Shown here one piece after another: positions 1 through 6,555 of a stretch of 15,612 nucleotides of DNA. The first letter of the stretch is position 1, and each line of letters begins with the position of its first letter. A program made the translations under genes and the position numbers. The DNA comes from JBLHGU01 sp047615875 (lineage in GTDB: Bacteria > Pseudomonadota > Gammaproteobacteria > Arenicellales > CAJQKF01): positions 1 through 15,612 of the forward strand of contig JBLHGU010000116.1 in assembly GCA_047615875.1 (NCBI GenBank), written 5' to 3'. The notes below the pieces were generated by a model. That model did not search any database and was not told the DNA's origin. It saw nothing but the letters and a program-made list of their open reading frames with translations.

Positions 1-1037
1 CCGTTGGTACCATAGCTATCATCTCGCCATGGAATTTTCCCATGGCAACGGCAGTCTGGAAGATTGCTCCGGCACTTGCCTTCGGCAACGCGGTAGTCTG
101 GAAACCTGCCAATATTGTTCCAGCCTCAGCTGTTGCACTGACTCGGATTATCGAAAAGCAGAACTTGCCAAAAGGCCTATTTTCTTTGGTTATGGGGCCA
201 GGCAGCAGTATTGGTCAGGCGCTAATCGAGAGCCCGATGATCAATGCGATCAGCTTTACCGGTTCGGTACCCGTAGGTCGTGGGATAGCACAATCTGCGG
301 TCGCCAACTTCACCAAAATTCAGCTCGAAATGGGTTCGAAAAATGCCCTGGCGGTAATGGACGATGCTGATATGGATACTGCAGTGGCCTGTGCCATAAA
401 CGGCGCCTTTGGTTCAACTGGTCAAAAGTGCACCGCTTCTTCACGGCTTGTTGTACATGAAGCCGTTCATGATGAATTCGTACAACGCCTGGTTGATGGC
501 GCGAGCAAAATGGTCGTTGGCCATGCACTCGAGGCTGGTACCCAGATCGGCCCAGTGGCCAGTGAATCGCAACTCACACAAAATCTTGCCAACATTGAAT
601 TGGCCAAACAGGAAGGTGGTGAGTTGATGTGTGGTGGTGAACGCGTTGAACGTGCCACAGAAGGCTACTTTATGACTCCTGCAGTATTTTCAGGCACTAA
701 AAATGACTGGCAGGTAAATCGCGAAGAGTTGTTTGCACCCATGGCCTGTGTTATTAAAGTTGGCTCCTACGAAGAAGCCCTGGCCACAGTTAATGACACC
801 CGTTTTGGCTTGACAGCAGGTATTATCACCAGGAGTCTGGCACGGGCAAACGATTTTCGTCGTAATGCTAAAACAGGTTGTGTAATGATCAATCTTCCCA
901 CCGCTGGAACCGACTATCATGTACCTTTTGGTGGACGTGGTGAAAGTTCTTACGGCCCACGTGAGCAGGGTCAGTATGCGAAAGAGTTTTATACTCACGT
1001 GAAAACCACTTATATTAGTTCTGGTTCACCTGTCTGA
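1..1037 (+). CDS. NAD(P)-dependent aldehyde dehydrogenase, 5' truncated by window edge
   Basis: The reading frame is open from base 3, so the gene enters from outside the window. The ATG at 42 is internal: the residues before it spell the ALDH cofactor-site motif SPWNFP. About 344 residues are present of a usual ~480. Counting from the Met at base 42, I see the nucleotide-binding KPA (Lys21), FTGSVPVG (72-79), the general-base Glu96 in LEMGSKN, the catalytic Cys130 in GQKCTA, and Glu229 in REELFAP. The family oxidises aldehydes to acids with NAD(P)+ in the cytosol. The ending PFGGRGESSYGPREQG resembles alpha-ketoglutaric semialdehyde dehydrogenase-type ALDHs, but the substrate cannot be fixed from sequence alone. 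It is the first visible gene of a + strand cluster with an M19-like protein 11 bp downstream. Family call very sure, substrate unsure. Confidence 0.95.
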   Translation, partial: VGTIAIISPWNFPMATAVWKIAPALAFGNAVVWKPANIVPASAVALTRIIEKQNLPKGLFSLVMGPGSSIGQALIESPMINAISFTGSVPVGRGIAQSAVANFTKIQLEMGSKNALAVMDDADMDTAVACAINGAFGSTGQKCTASSRLVVHEAVHDEFVQRLVDGASKMVVGHALEAGTQIGPVASESQLTQNLANIELAKQEGGELMCGGERVERATEGYFMTPAVFSGTKNDWQVNREELFAPMACVIKVGSYEEALATVNDTRFGLTAGIITRSLARANDFRRNAKTGCVMINLPTAGTDYHVPFGGRGESSYGPREQGQYAKEFYTHVKTTYISSGSPV

Positions 1038-1048
1038 AGAGTGCTGAA

Positions 1049-2035
1049 ATGAATGCAACGAAATACCGTATAGACGCTCTGCAATACGCCAACTGGTCGG
1101 AGAAAATTTTTCGCCAAATGCGTGAAGGTTGTGTAGATGCCGTCCATGTCACCATTGCCTATCATGAGAACTTTCGTGAGACGGTAACCAATATTGAGCA
1201 GTGGAACAGTTACTTCGAGCGTTTCCCTGAATTAATTTTCCATGGCAAGACTGGTGACGATGTGCGTTTGGCAAGAGAAACCAATCGTACTGCGATATTT
1301 TATGGTTTCCAGAACCCCTCCCCCATTGAAGATGACATTCGTCTGGTAGAGATTCTGCATAACCTCGGTGCGCGTTTTATGCAGTTAACCTATAACAACC
1401 AATCGCTATTAGCGACAGGTTGTTATGAGCCCGACGATAGCGGTATCACCCGTATGGGTAAAGAGGTAATCGAAGAGATGAATCGGGTCGGACTGGTAGT
1501 CGACATGAGCCATTCTGCGGAACGGTCTACGCTGGAAGCCATGGAAGTCAGCTCACGACCTATTGTCGTTACTCATGCGAATCCTGGCTTCTGGGAACCT
1601 GCACTGCGTAATAAGTCTGATGCAATCTTAAAGGGTCTTGGCGAAACCGGTGGCATGTTGGGCTTTAGCATGTATCCGCACCACCTAAAGGGTAAAGGCA
1701 ATTGCACTCTGCAAAGCTTTTGCGAAATGGTAGCTCAAGCCGCTGAAATGATGGGCGTTGATCATATAGGCCTTGGCTCGGATCTATGTCAGGACCAACC
1801 CGACTCGGTGGTTGAGTGGATGCGCGTGGGTCGATGGACCAAGAAGATTGACTATGGTGAGGGCTCTGCCAGTCACGCAGGCTTTCCCCCCATGCCGCCA
1901 TGGTTTAACGACAGTCGTGATTTTGGCAACATCGAGCAGGGCTTGCTTGATGTGGGATTTAGTGAAGAAGATACTGCAAAAATTATGGGCAATAACTGGC
2001 TGAGATTCTTCGATGAGAACTTCGGTCCTGCATAA
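1049..2035 (+). CDS. Divergent peptidase M19 (membrane dipeptidase) family protein
   Basis: A 328-residue protein of the amidohydrolase-fold M19 (renal dipeptidase) family, recognised by VDMSHSA (152-158), VVTHANP (173-179), the ALRNKSD region (185-191), GGMLGF (201-206) and GLGSDLCQDQP (241-251). His155 and His176 match the two conserved His ligands, and Asp245 matches the conserved GSD aspartate. The N-terminal HxD ligand pair is absent (IDALQYANW stands there), and the bridging Glu of the usual EG motif is replaced by FQNP (87-90). Activity as a classical dizinc dipeptidase is therefore doubtful. From memory, close relatives of this subgroup occur in Pseudomonas beside dimethylglycine catabolism genes. 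No signal peptide or lipobox is visible, so it is probably cytosolic. It starts 11 bp after the ALDH stop and is probably co-transcribed. Confidence 0.9.
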   Translation: MNATKYRIDALQYANWSEKIFRQMREGCVDAVHVTIAYHENFRETVTNIEQWNSYFERFPELIFHGKTGDDVRLARETNRTAIFYGFQNPSPIEDDIRLVEILHNLGARFMQLTYNNQSLLATGCYEPDDSGITRMGKEVIEEMNRVGLVVDMSHSAERSTLEAMEVSSRPIVVTHANPGFWEPALRNKSDAILKGLGETGGMLGFSMYPHHLKGKGNCTLQSFCEMVAQAAEMMGVDHIGLGSDLCQDQPDSVVEWMRVGRWTKKIDYGEGSASHAGFPPMPPWFNDSRDFGNIEQGLLDVGFSEEDTAKIMGNNWLRFFDENFGPA

Positions 2036-2078
2036 TTCTTTAGTCGCTGACGAATTCCGGCGTCCTCCGGAAGTGGTT

Positions 2079-3686
2079 ATGCGTCTGAAGCGTATGGGTA
2101 GTTTTCATCAGACGCGTTTATCATTTATGCGTGTGTTATTACGCAGGCTTAAAAAAGAAAACTGGCGCTTCAAACGTAGTGTTTGGGAGATAAATTCACA
2201 GGGCTTTGGTCGAGCAGTGTATACCGTAGTCGGCCCTGAGCGAAGCTATTCTCTGATCGCATTTTCCCATGAGCTGCCCGACCACATGCGATCTGATCGT
2301 GTGATAGCTACGGCCTGGGATGCAAGTTTCACACTGTTTGATGGTGTTCCAACAACGGCAGACCTTGATCGGCTTCAGGACAATGTGCCGAAACAGGAAG
2401 CTGGGAGGGTGTCTGACTCGGAACTCAGTTTGTCCCGCGCCAATCGATCCGTTCGTTTATGGCAACATGTTATTGAACATCTTGCTCAGGGCACGCAGCC
2501 AGACCGTGACCAAATCGAGGGCGTAGGCTATCTGATTCGTACTACCGCTGTTTATGGTTCGGGTAAGTTTGGTGCGGCAGATCGTTTGACTATCTGTGAG
2601 CGCCCAGAACTGAACGGTTCATTCCAGGCGGAAATGTTATCCGTATGGCTGACTCGCACATTTTCAGTTGACTTGATTGAGCATGTCGCAAAAGCCCGTG
2701 GCGGCGATCGTGCAGTTGCCATTGAGCCTGGGTTGCGTCACCGATTAGGTGTGGGTAACTCAACTGGTTTAGGCATGGCGCCCTTTCTGATTAATCATCC
2801 GGCTTTGTTAAACAACTGGATGTTTGCACGGGAAGAGGCGATTGCCCGAGTGCGATCACAGCAACATGCTGATGAAAATATCATCTCAGTATTTAAGCAA
2901 AGCTTCGAGCAAGCGAAGTTTACTGTTTCTCAGTGGCATTCAGAACATCCCATTCAAATTGCAAAGCTTAAAGATCTAAATGCTGATTTAATTCAGCTTT
3001 CTGACTATATCGAAAATCATAACTTGAGTGACGATCTGCCCTGGAATCGCATTTATCTGTGGAGCGAGGACAATTTGTCGCTGGAAGGTCAGGAGCTACT
3101 GGTTTCAATCCTCCTGGAACCTTACGGTGAACTGGTCGATGGCCTGGCGCAATGTATGTTGGCAGATGAACACTTAAGCTTTTTTATCGATGGCTCAGCC
3201 ACACTGAAGGTGCTTAAGGATATCGTCGCGAACCATTGTAGTTGGGCAACTGAAGTAGATTATGAGCAGAAGGCCAATTGCGCTCGCTTCTGGTATGTCT
3301 CAGCGGAGAAGCTCGAGCCACGAGTTGGTGAACGATTCGATGAACCAGGTGCGGAGTACGAAGTACCCCTGGGGATCGGTTATTACATCAAACAAATGTC
3401 TCTGGATTTTGTTCATCGATCAGATGAAGAAGGTATTGCAGATTTCCTGCTTGCCCATCCGGAGCATCGACATACCGTTAGGCGTGTACAAAACCTCATT
3501 AAATACCCCTATGGCGAAGTTCAGGACAATCTAATTTCTGCCGAAATGCTGCCCATCGATTTGTTGCGTTGCAAACTGTCATTTTTCGGCGCCACCAAGT
3601 TTGACCCACGTTCGGATCGTTGGGTAAGAATCTGTATGTTTCAGGATGCGCCCTTCCCCCATGAATTGTTGCAAGCCGCGTCGTGA
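2079..3686 (+). CDS. Conserved-looking protein of unknown function (~535 aa)
   Basis: I do not recognise a characterised family. The open frame begins with an ATG at 2013 inside the preceding gene (557 residues). I prefer the ATG at 2079 (535 residues, MRLKRMGSFHQTR...), because GGAAG at 2069-2073 sits 5 nt upstream and the first 22 codons of the longer version overlap the M19-like gene in another frame. The N-terminus is strongly basic, followed by SYSLIAFSHELPD and a Trp/Asp-rich stretch. A motif VYGSGKFG, a Gly-rich HRLGVGNSTGLGMAPF and a C-terminal segment ending LSFFGATKFDPRSDRW also look family-conserved. No membrane segment or signal peptide is visible, so it is presumably cytosolic. 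Its stop overlaps the DUF3726-type gene by 4 bp (GTGA), implying translational coupling. Coding status is sure, function unknown. Confidence 0.88.
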   Translation: MRLKRMGSFHQTRLSFMRVLLRRLKKENWRFKRSVWEINSQGFGRAVYTVVGPERSYSLIAFSHELPDHMRSDRVIATAWDASFTLFDGVPTTADLDRLQDNVPKQEAGRVSDSELSLSRANRSVRLWQHVIEHLAQGTQPDRDQIEGVGYLIRTTAVYGSGKFGAADRLTICERPELNGSFQAEMLSVWLTRTFSVDLIEHVAKARGGDRAVAIEPGLRHRLGVGNSTGLGMAPFLINHPALLNNWMFAREEAIARVRSQQHADENIISVFKQSFEQAKFTVSQWHSEHPIQIAKLKDLNADLIQLSDYIENHNLSDDLPWNRIYLWSEDNLSLEGQELLVSILLEPYGELVDGLAQCMLADEHLSFFIDGSATLKVLKDIVANHCSWATEVDYEQKANCARFWYVSAEKLEPRVGERFDEPGAEYEVPLGIGYYIKQMSLDFVHRSDEEGIADFLLAHPEHRHTVRRVQNLIKYPYGEVQDNLISAEMLPIDLLRCKLSFFGATKFDPRSDRWVRICMFQDAPFPHELLQAAS

Positions 3687-4336
3687 ATACTAAAATCACA
3701 CTGGCAGAGATTGAAGCTTACATTCGTAAGGCAGCCCGAGCGGTTCAACTAGACTGGGGTATGTGCGAAGAAGCCGGCAAAGCGGCGCGCTGGCTGGCGG
3801 CGTTTGATTTGCCAGGACCAGAATTGATGTTGGGGCATTTGCAGCAGGTAGAAAACAAAAACTATGCTGATTTTATTCCGGATTGTAAGCAGTCACAGTG
3901 GCAGTCGCCGGCCAATTTAATTTGCCCGGTTATTGCTGGTGCGGCGCTGGCAGATCGCTCAACGCAAATGCTTCGGGGCATCCAGTTCGAATTATCCAAT
4001 GTGGCCTACCCACTTTTGTTGGCCGCAACAGTAGGACAGGCAGCCCGTTACCACCAAAGCGTATTTACGACCAGTTGGGTTGGGGTAAGTATAAGTTGTT
4101 TTGAAAATGGCATCAGCATCGAAGGCAATCGAGATAGCTTATTACTACAACAAGTTGAGAAGGTGGAATGTCGGCAGAACGAAGGTTCTGCAGCCCAACA
4201 GCTTCCGTCCACAATGGCTTATTCGTTAAGTCTGGAAAGTTGGAAAGAAATTGATGCGTTAGCCTTTAGAACTTATGCACCCGCCACTAACGAATCTAGG
4301 GCCGGCGCTGGTGCAGGACTAACAGACAATGATTAG
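3683..4336 (+). CDS. DUF3726-type protein
   Basis: A 217-residue protein starting at a GTG that overlaps the TGA of the upstream gene (GTGA, 3683-3686). The N-terminal pattern, LAEIEAYIRKAARAVQLDWG followed by CEEAGKAARWLAAFDLPG, is what I remember of the DUF3726 family. This is recognition from memory, not a search. A central segment (about residues 75-125) is rich in Ala/Leu/Gly but is not a convincing membrane helix. There are no enzymatic motifs I can name. Coupling to the ~535-residue protein and position behind an ALDH and an M19-like gene suggest a shared pathway or complex. It is the last gene before a 295-bp leader and the BCCT transporter. The C-terminal ~15 residues are low-complexity (AGAGAGLTDND). 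Confidence 0.8.
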   Translation: MNTKITLAEIEAYIRKAARAVQLDWGMCEEAGKAARWLAAFDLPGPELMLGHLQQVENKNYADFIPDCKQSQWQSPANLICPVIAGAALADRSTQMLRGIQFELSNVAYPLLLAATVGQAARYHQSVFTTSWVGVSISCFENGISIEGNRDSLLLQQVEKVECRQNEGSAAQQLPSTMAYSLSLESWKEIDALAFRTYAPATNESRAGAGAGLTDND

Positions 4337-4376
4337 TTTTATAAATTCGGACCAAAATATTCGGCCGGAGAAGGAA

Positions 4377-4442
4377 ATGAAAACACAACAGGAGCAGTAC
4401 GAGAGTAGTAAAAACACAGCAATTCCAACCAAACTACAGTGA
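4377..4442 (+). CDS. Possible 21-residue small ORF / leader peptide
   Basis: ATG at 4377 and TGA at 4440-4442 encode a hydrophilic peptide beginning MKTQQEQYESS, rich in Gln and Lys. It is preceded by GGAG (4367-4370) at a 6-nt spacing within GGAGAAGG, a stronger ribosome binding site than those of the neighbouring full-length genes. It has no hydrophobic segment and no runs of one amino acid typical of attenuator leaders. It could be a real small protein, the surviving 5' end of a decayed gene (the following sequence shows no continuation in any frame that I recognise), or chance. The case rests on the ribosome binding site alone. Confidence 0.3.
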   Translation: MKTQQEQYESSKNTAIPTKLQ

Positions 4443-4500
4443 CCATAGTTGATTCAAATGTGCGATATATATTTTGTGATATTAGGACTAGAAAGGTGAA

Positions 4501-4514
4501 ATTTCATCTGAAAT
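4501..4514. repeat. Small dyad ATTTCA-TC-TGAAAT in the BCCT leader
   Basis: Two perfect 6-bp inverted arms around a 2-bp centre, about 118 bp upstream of the transporter start. The size and symmetry fit a dimeric regulator's operator, but I know no regulator with this site, and an AT-rich region produces such dyads by chance. No T-run follows, so it is not an intrinsic terminator. Confidence 0.3.
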
Positions 4515-4631
4515 GCGAATGCACATTAATTATTTGTATACATTCACTCAAATGTCATGGCAATATCGCTTTGCCGTTGAAGCTATATATGGTTTCCTAG
4601 GTATTCATAACATAACAGAAGGTACTCAAAT

Positions 4632-6365
4632 ATGGCGTTATCTCCACCATTGAGGGAGCTAGATATCAATCTGGCGGACTCGGGATTTTACAAAGGTTTT
4701 AATAGTATAGTCGCTTTAGCGTCTAAGGTGATTATTGCTCTGATCGTCGTTTGGGCGGTTATTGATCCTGAAGCTGCAGGGAAAATCCTCGGCGACATGA
4801 AAAACTGGTCATTCGCTAATCTGAATTATTACTACACCTGGGCCGTGGGATATTTCGTGGTCATCTGCTTAGTAATTGCACTTTATCCAAAATGGGGAAA
4901 GACCAAACTCGGCACCGCGGATGGTGTTCCTGAGTTTTCAAATTTCTCCTGGTTCTCGATGATGTTCGGTGCCGGTATTGGTATTGGCATGTTGGGCTAT
5001 GCTACTGGCGAGCCGATGTGGCATATGGGTGATAACCCTGATATTCGCATGAGTGCCGAAGTGGTGAAAGCAGCCTTTGCTGCTGCAAATGTCACGTTAG
5101 CTGAAGGTGCTGACTTATGGGCTGAATATAGTGCCCAGGTCGCTGCAGGTACCATTACAGCAATCGATGGCTTAGTCATCCCTAAAACAGCATCTACCCT
5201 GGACGCTGTGTACCGGTATTCTTTTCTCCATTGGGGTTTAGGTGCCTGGGCTTGTTATGCGTTAGTCGGTATCTCTCTGGCCTTTTTCTCCTACTCTCGC
5301 GGTCTTCCTCTAACTATCAGATCTACTTTGACGCCAATTTTTGGCAGGTCTCTGGAAGGACCTCTAGGTCATGTTGTAGACGTCACAGCAGTGGTTGCCA
5401 CGATTCTCGGAATTTCTCAGACAATCGGCCTGGGTCTAACCTCCTTTGCTTCTGGGCTTCACAATATTACTGGCGCACAGTGGCTGGTTACAGTGGGTGA
5501 TAGTCCTGAACCGACTACCGCGGCTTTGTTAGTAGCGCTCGGAATTGTTATGGTGTGCTCCACATTGTCTGCATTGTCAGGTGTTGGAAGAGGCATAAAG
5601 TGGCTCAGTAATCTAAATATGGTTTTGTCCTTTGGATTGCTTACGTTCTTTTTGATTTTCGGTGCTACCATGTTCGCACTGGAGTTGCTTGGTAGGGGAT
5701 TGTTCAGTTACATCGTCAATTTACCCGCATTGACTTTCACGGTCTTTCCTGCAGAGGGCGCTGGTAGTCCTGGTGAGTGGCAGGGCTGGTGGTCTATTTT
5801 TTATTGGGCCTGGTGGATTGCTTTCGCACCTTTCGTAGGCATCTTTTTAGCACGTATTTCCAAAAACCGAACCATTCGTGAGTTCGTTTTAGGCGCAATG
5901 TTTGCTCCTTCATTGATGTGTTTCATCTGGTTCACGTTATTGGGTGGCACAGCCATCGATCTGGAATTGAGTGGTGTAGCAGAAGGATCGATCTACGCGC
6001 AAAGCTTAACCGCGCAATTGTATGAAGTAGTCAACGTCATGTTGGCATCAGGTGGTGCAACCGCCATGTCAGTATTGATTGTTATTCTGCTGTTAACTTA
6101 CCTGGTTACCTCCGCTGACTCCGCAGTATTGGTTGTTAATACAATTAATGCAGGTGGCGATGCTGGATCCGCTGGTAAATCACACATCATCATTTGGGGC
6201 CTGATTTTGACCTCTGTCATAGCAGCGCTTTTGCTTGCCGGTGGATTGGACGCCATTCAGGCGGCGATGATAGTGGGTGCGGTACCCTTCTCATTTATGA
6301 TGATCCTGATGGGAATAGCATTACTTAAAGCGCTCATTCGTGATGGTATTCGAGAAGGTCAGTAA
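4632..6365 (+). CDS. BCCT family (betaine/carnitine/choline) transporter
   Basis: A 577-residue inner-membrane secondary transporter with ~12 hydrophobic helices. Key motifs are the glycine-rich unwound helix GAGIGIGMLGY (113-123), the TM4 aromatic trio Trp201, Trp206 and Tyr209, the hallmark IFYWAWW (389-395) followed by FARIS-like LARISKNRTIREF, and TSADS (493-497), which corresponds to a Na+-site segment in BetP. Trp392, Trp394 and Trp395 match the BetP tryptophan box, but the fourth position (BetP Trp377) is Phe398. A stretch of roughly 60 residues (about 131-194) before the TM4 aromatics is longer than in BetP, as an extra periplasmic loop. The C-terminus ends right after the last helix, without the long charged osmosensing tail, so uptake for catabolism is more likely than osmoregulation. 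The substrate is probably a quaternary amine or related zwitterion. Confidence 0.95.
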   Translation: MALSPPLRELDINLADSGFYKGFNSIVALASKVIIALIVVWAVIDPEAAGKILGDMKNWSFANLNYYYTWAVGYFVVICLVIALYPKWGKTKLGTADGVPEFSNFSWFSMMFGAGIGIGMLGYATGEPMWHMGDNPDIRMSAEVVKAAFAAANVTLAEGADLWAEYSAQVAAGTITAIDGLVIPKTASTLDAVYRYSFLHWGLGAWACYALVGISLAFFSYSRGLPLTIRSTLTPIFGRSLEGPLGHVVDVTAVVATILGISQTIGLGLTSFASGLHNITGAQWLVTVGDSPEPTTAALLVALGIVMVCSTLSALSGVGRGIKWLSNLNMVLSFGLLTFFLIFGATMFALELLGRGLFSYIVNLPALTFTVFPAEGAGSPGEWQGWWSIFYWAWWIAFAPFVGIFLARISKNRTIREFVLGAMFAPSLMCFIWFTLLGGTAIDLELSGVAEGSIYAQSLTAQLYEVVNVMLASGGATAMSVLIVILLLTYLVTSADSAVLVVNTINAGGDAGSAGKSHIIIWGLILTSVIAALLLAGGLDAIQAAMIVGAVPFSFMMILMGIALLKALIRDGIREGQ

Positions 6366-6402
6366 CTTGAAGTAGCATGTAACCCTGAAATTTAGGGAAC
6401 AG

Positions 6403-6430
6403 AAAAGCGGGCCTTAGGGCCCGCTTTTTT
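6403..6430 (+). terminator. Strong intrinsic terminator after the BCCT gene
   Basis: Arms AAAAGCGGGCC (6403-6413) and GGCCCGCTTTT (6418-6428) form a perfect 11-bp stem with a TTAG loop, ending in six T residues (6425-6430). It sits 38 bp after the transporter stop. The A-run on the left arm lets it also terminate the convergent - strand acetylation genes that end at 6556, although those lie 126 bp away. A smaller CCCT...AGGG hairpin (6383-6397) lies just before it. Confidence 0.92.
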
Positions 6431-6555
6431 ATCATGAGCCAAGCACGTAGCGTCTTGATTGGCATAGTTTCGTTACGTGTGGTGACGGCTGGAGGAAGCA
6501 GCAAGCTACAGAGCCAGTGCTTTCGTGTTTGTAAGGGCACCGCTCATCCCCTCAA
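6431..6555. other. Convergent intergenic spacer
   Basis: 125 bp between the terminator and the 3' end of the acetylation gene set. A 41-codon + strand open frame (6434-6559) starts right behind the terminator with no ribosome binding site. I see no repeat, RNA gene or regulator site here. Confidence 0.5.

Larger units (their letters stand above)
4337..4631 (+). other. 295-bp intergenic leader upstream of the BCCT transporter
   Basis: The region is AT-rich and holds a possible 21-codon ORF (4377-4442), a small dyad (4501-4514) and the palindromic octamer TGTATACA (4535-4542). No terminator for the upstream cluster is visible, so the transporter could be read through or have its own promoter. 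Several TATA-like stretches (TATATATT near 4466, TATATA near 4585) could serve as -10 boxes, but none has a convincing -35 at 16-18 bp, so I do not call one. The transporter's Shine-Dalgarno is AGAAGG at 4617-4622, 9 nt before its ATG. Confidence 0.6.

Noticed and set aside
4535..4542. A second HutC operator upstream of the BCCT transporter
   Set aside because: TGTATACA lacks the two central bases of the TGTA-N2-TACA core and its flanks do not match, so hut control of the transporter is not supported.
4558..4575. Possible sigma-54 promoter (TGGCAA...TTTGCC) upstream of the BCCT gene
   Set aside because: The GG and GC dinucleotides are separated by 12 bp rather than the required 10, so it does not fit the -24/-12 geometry.
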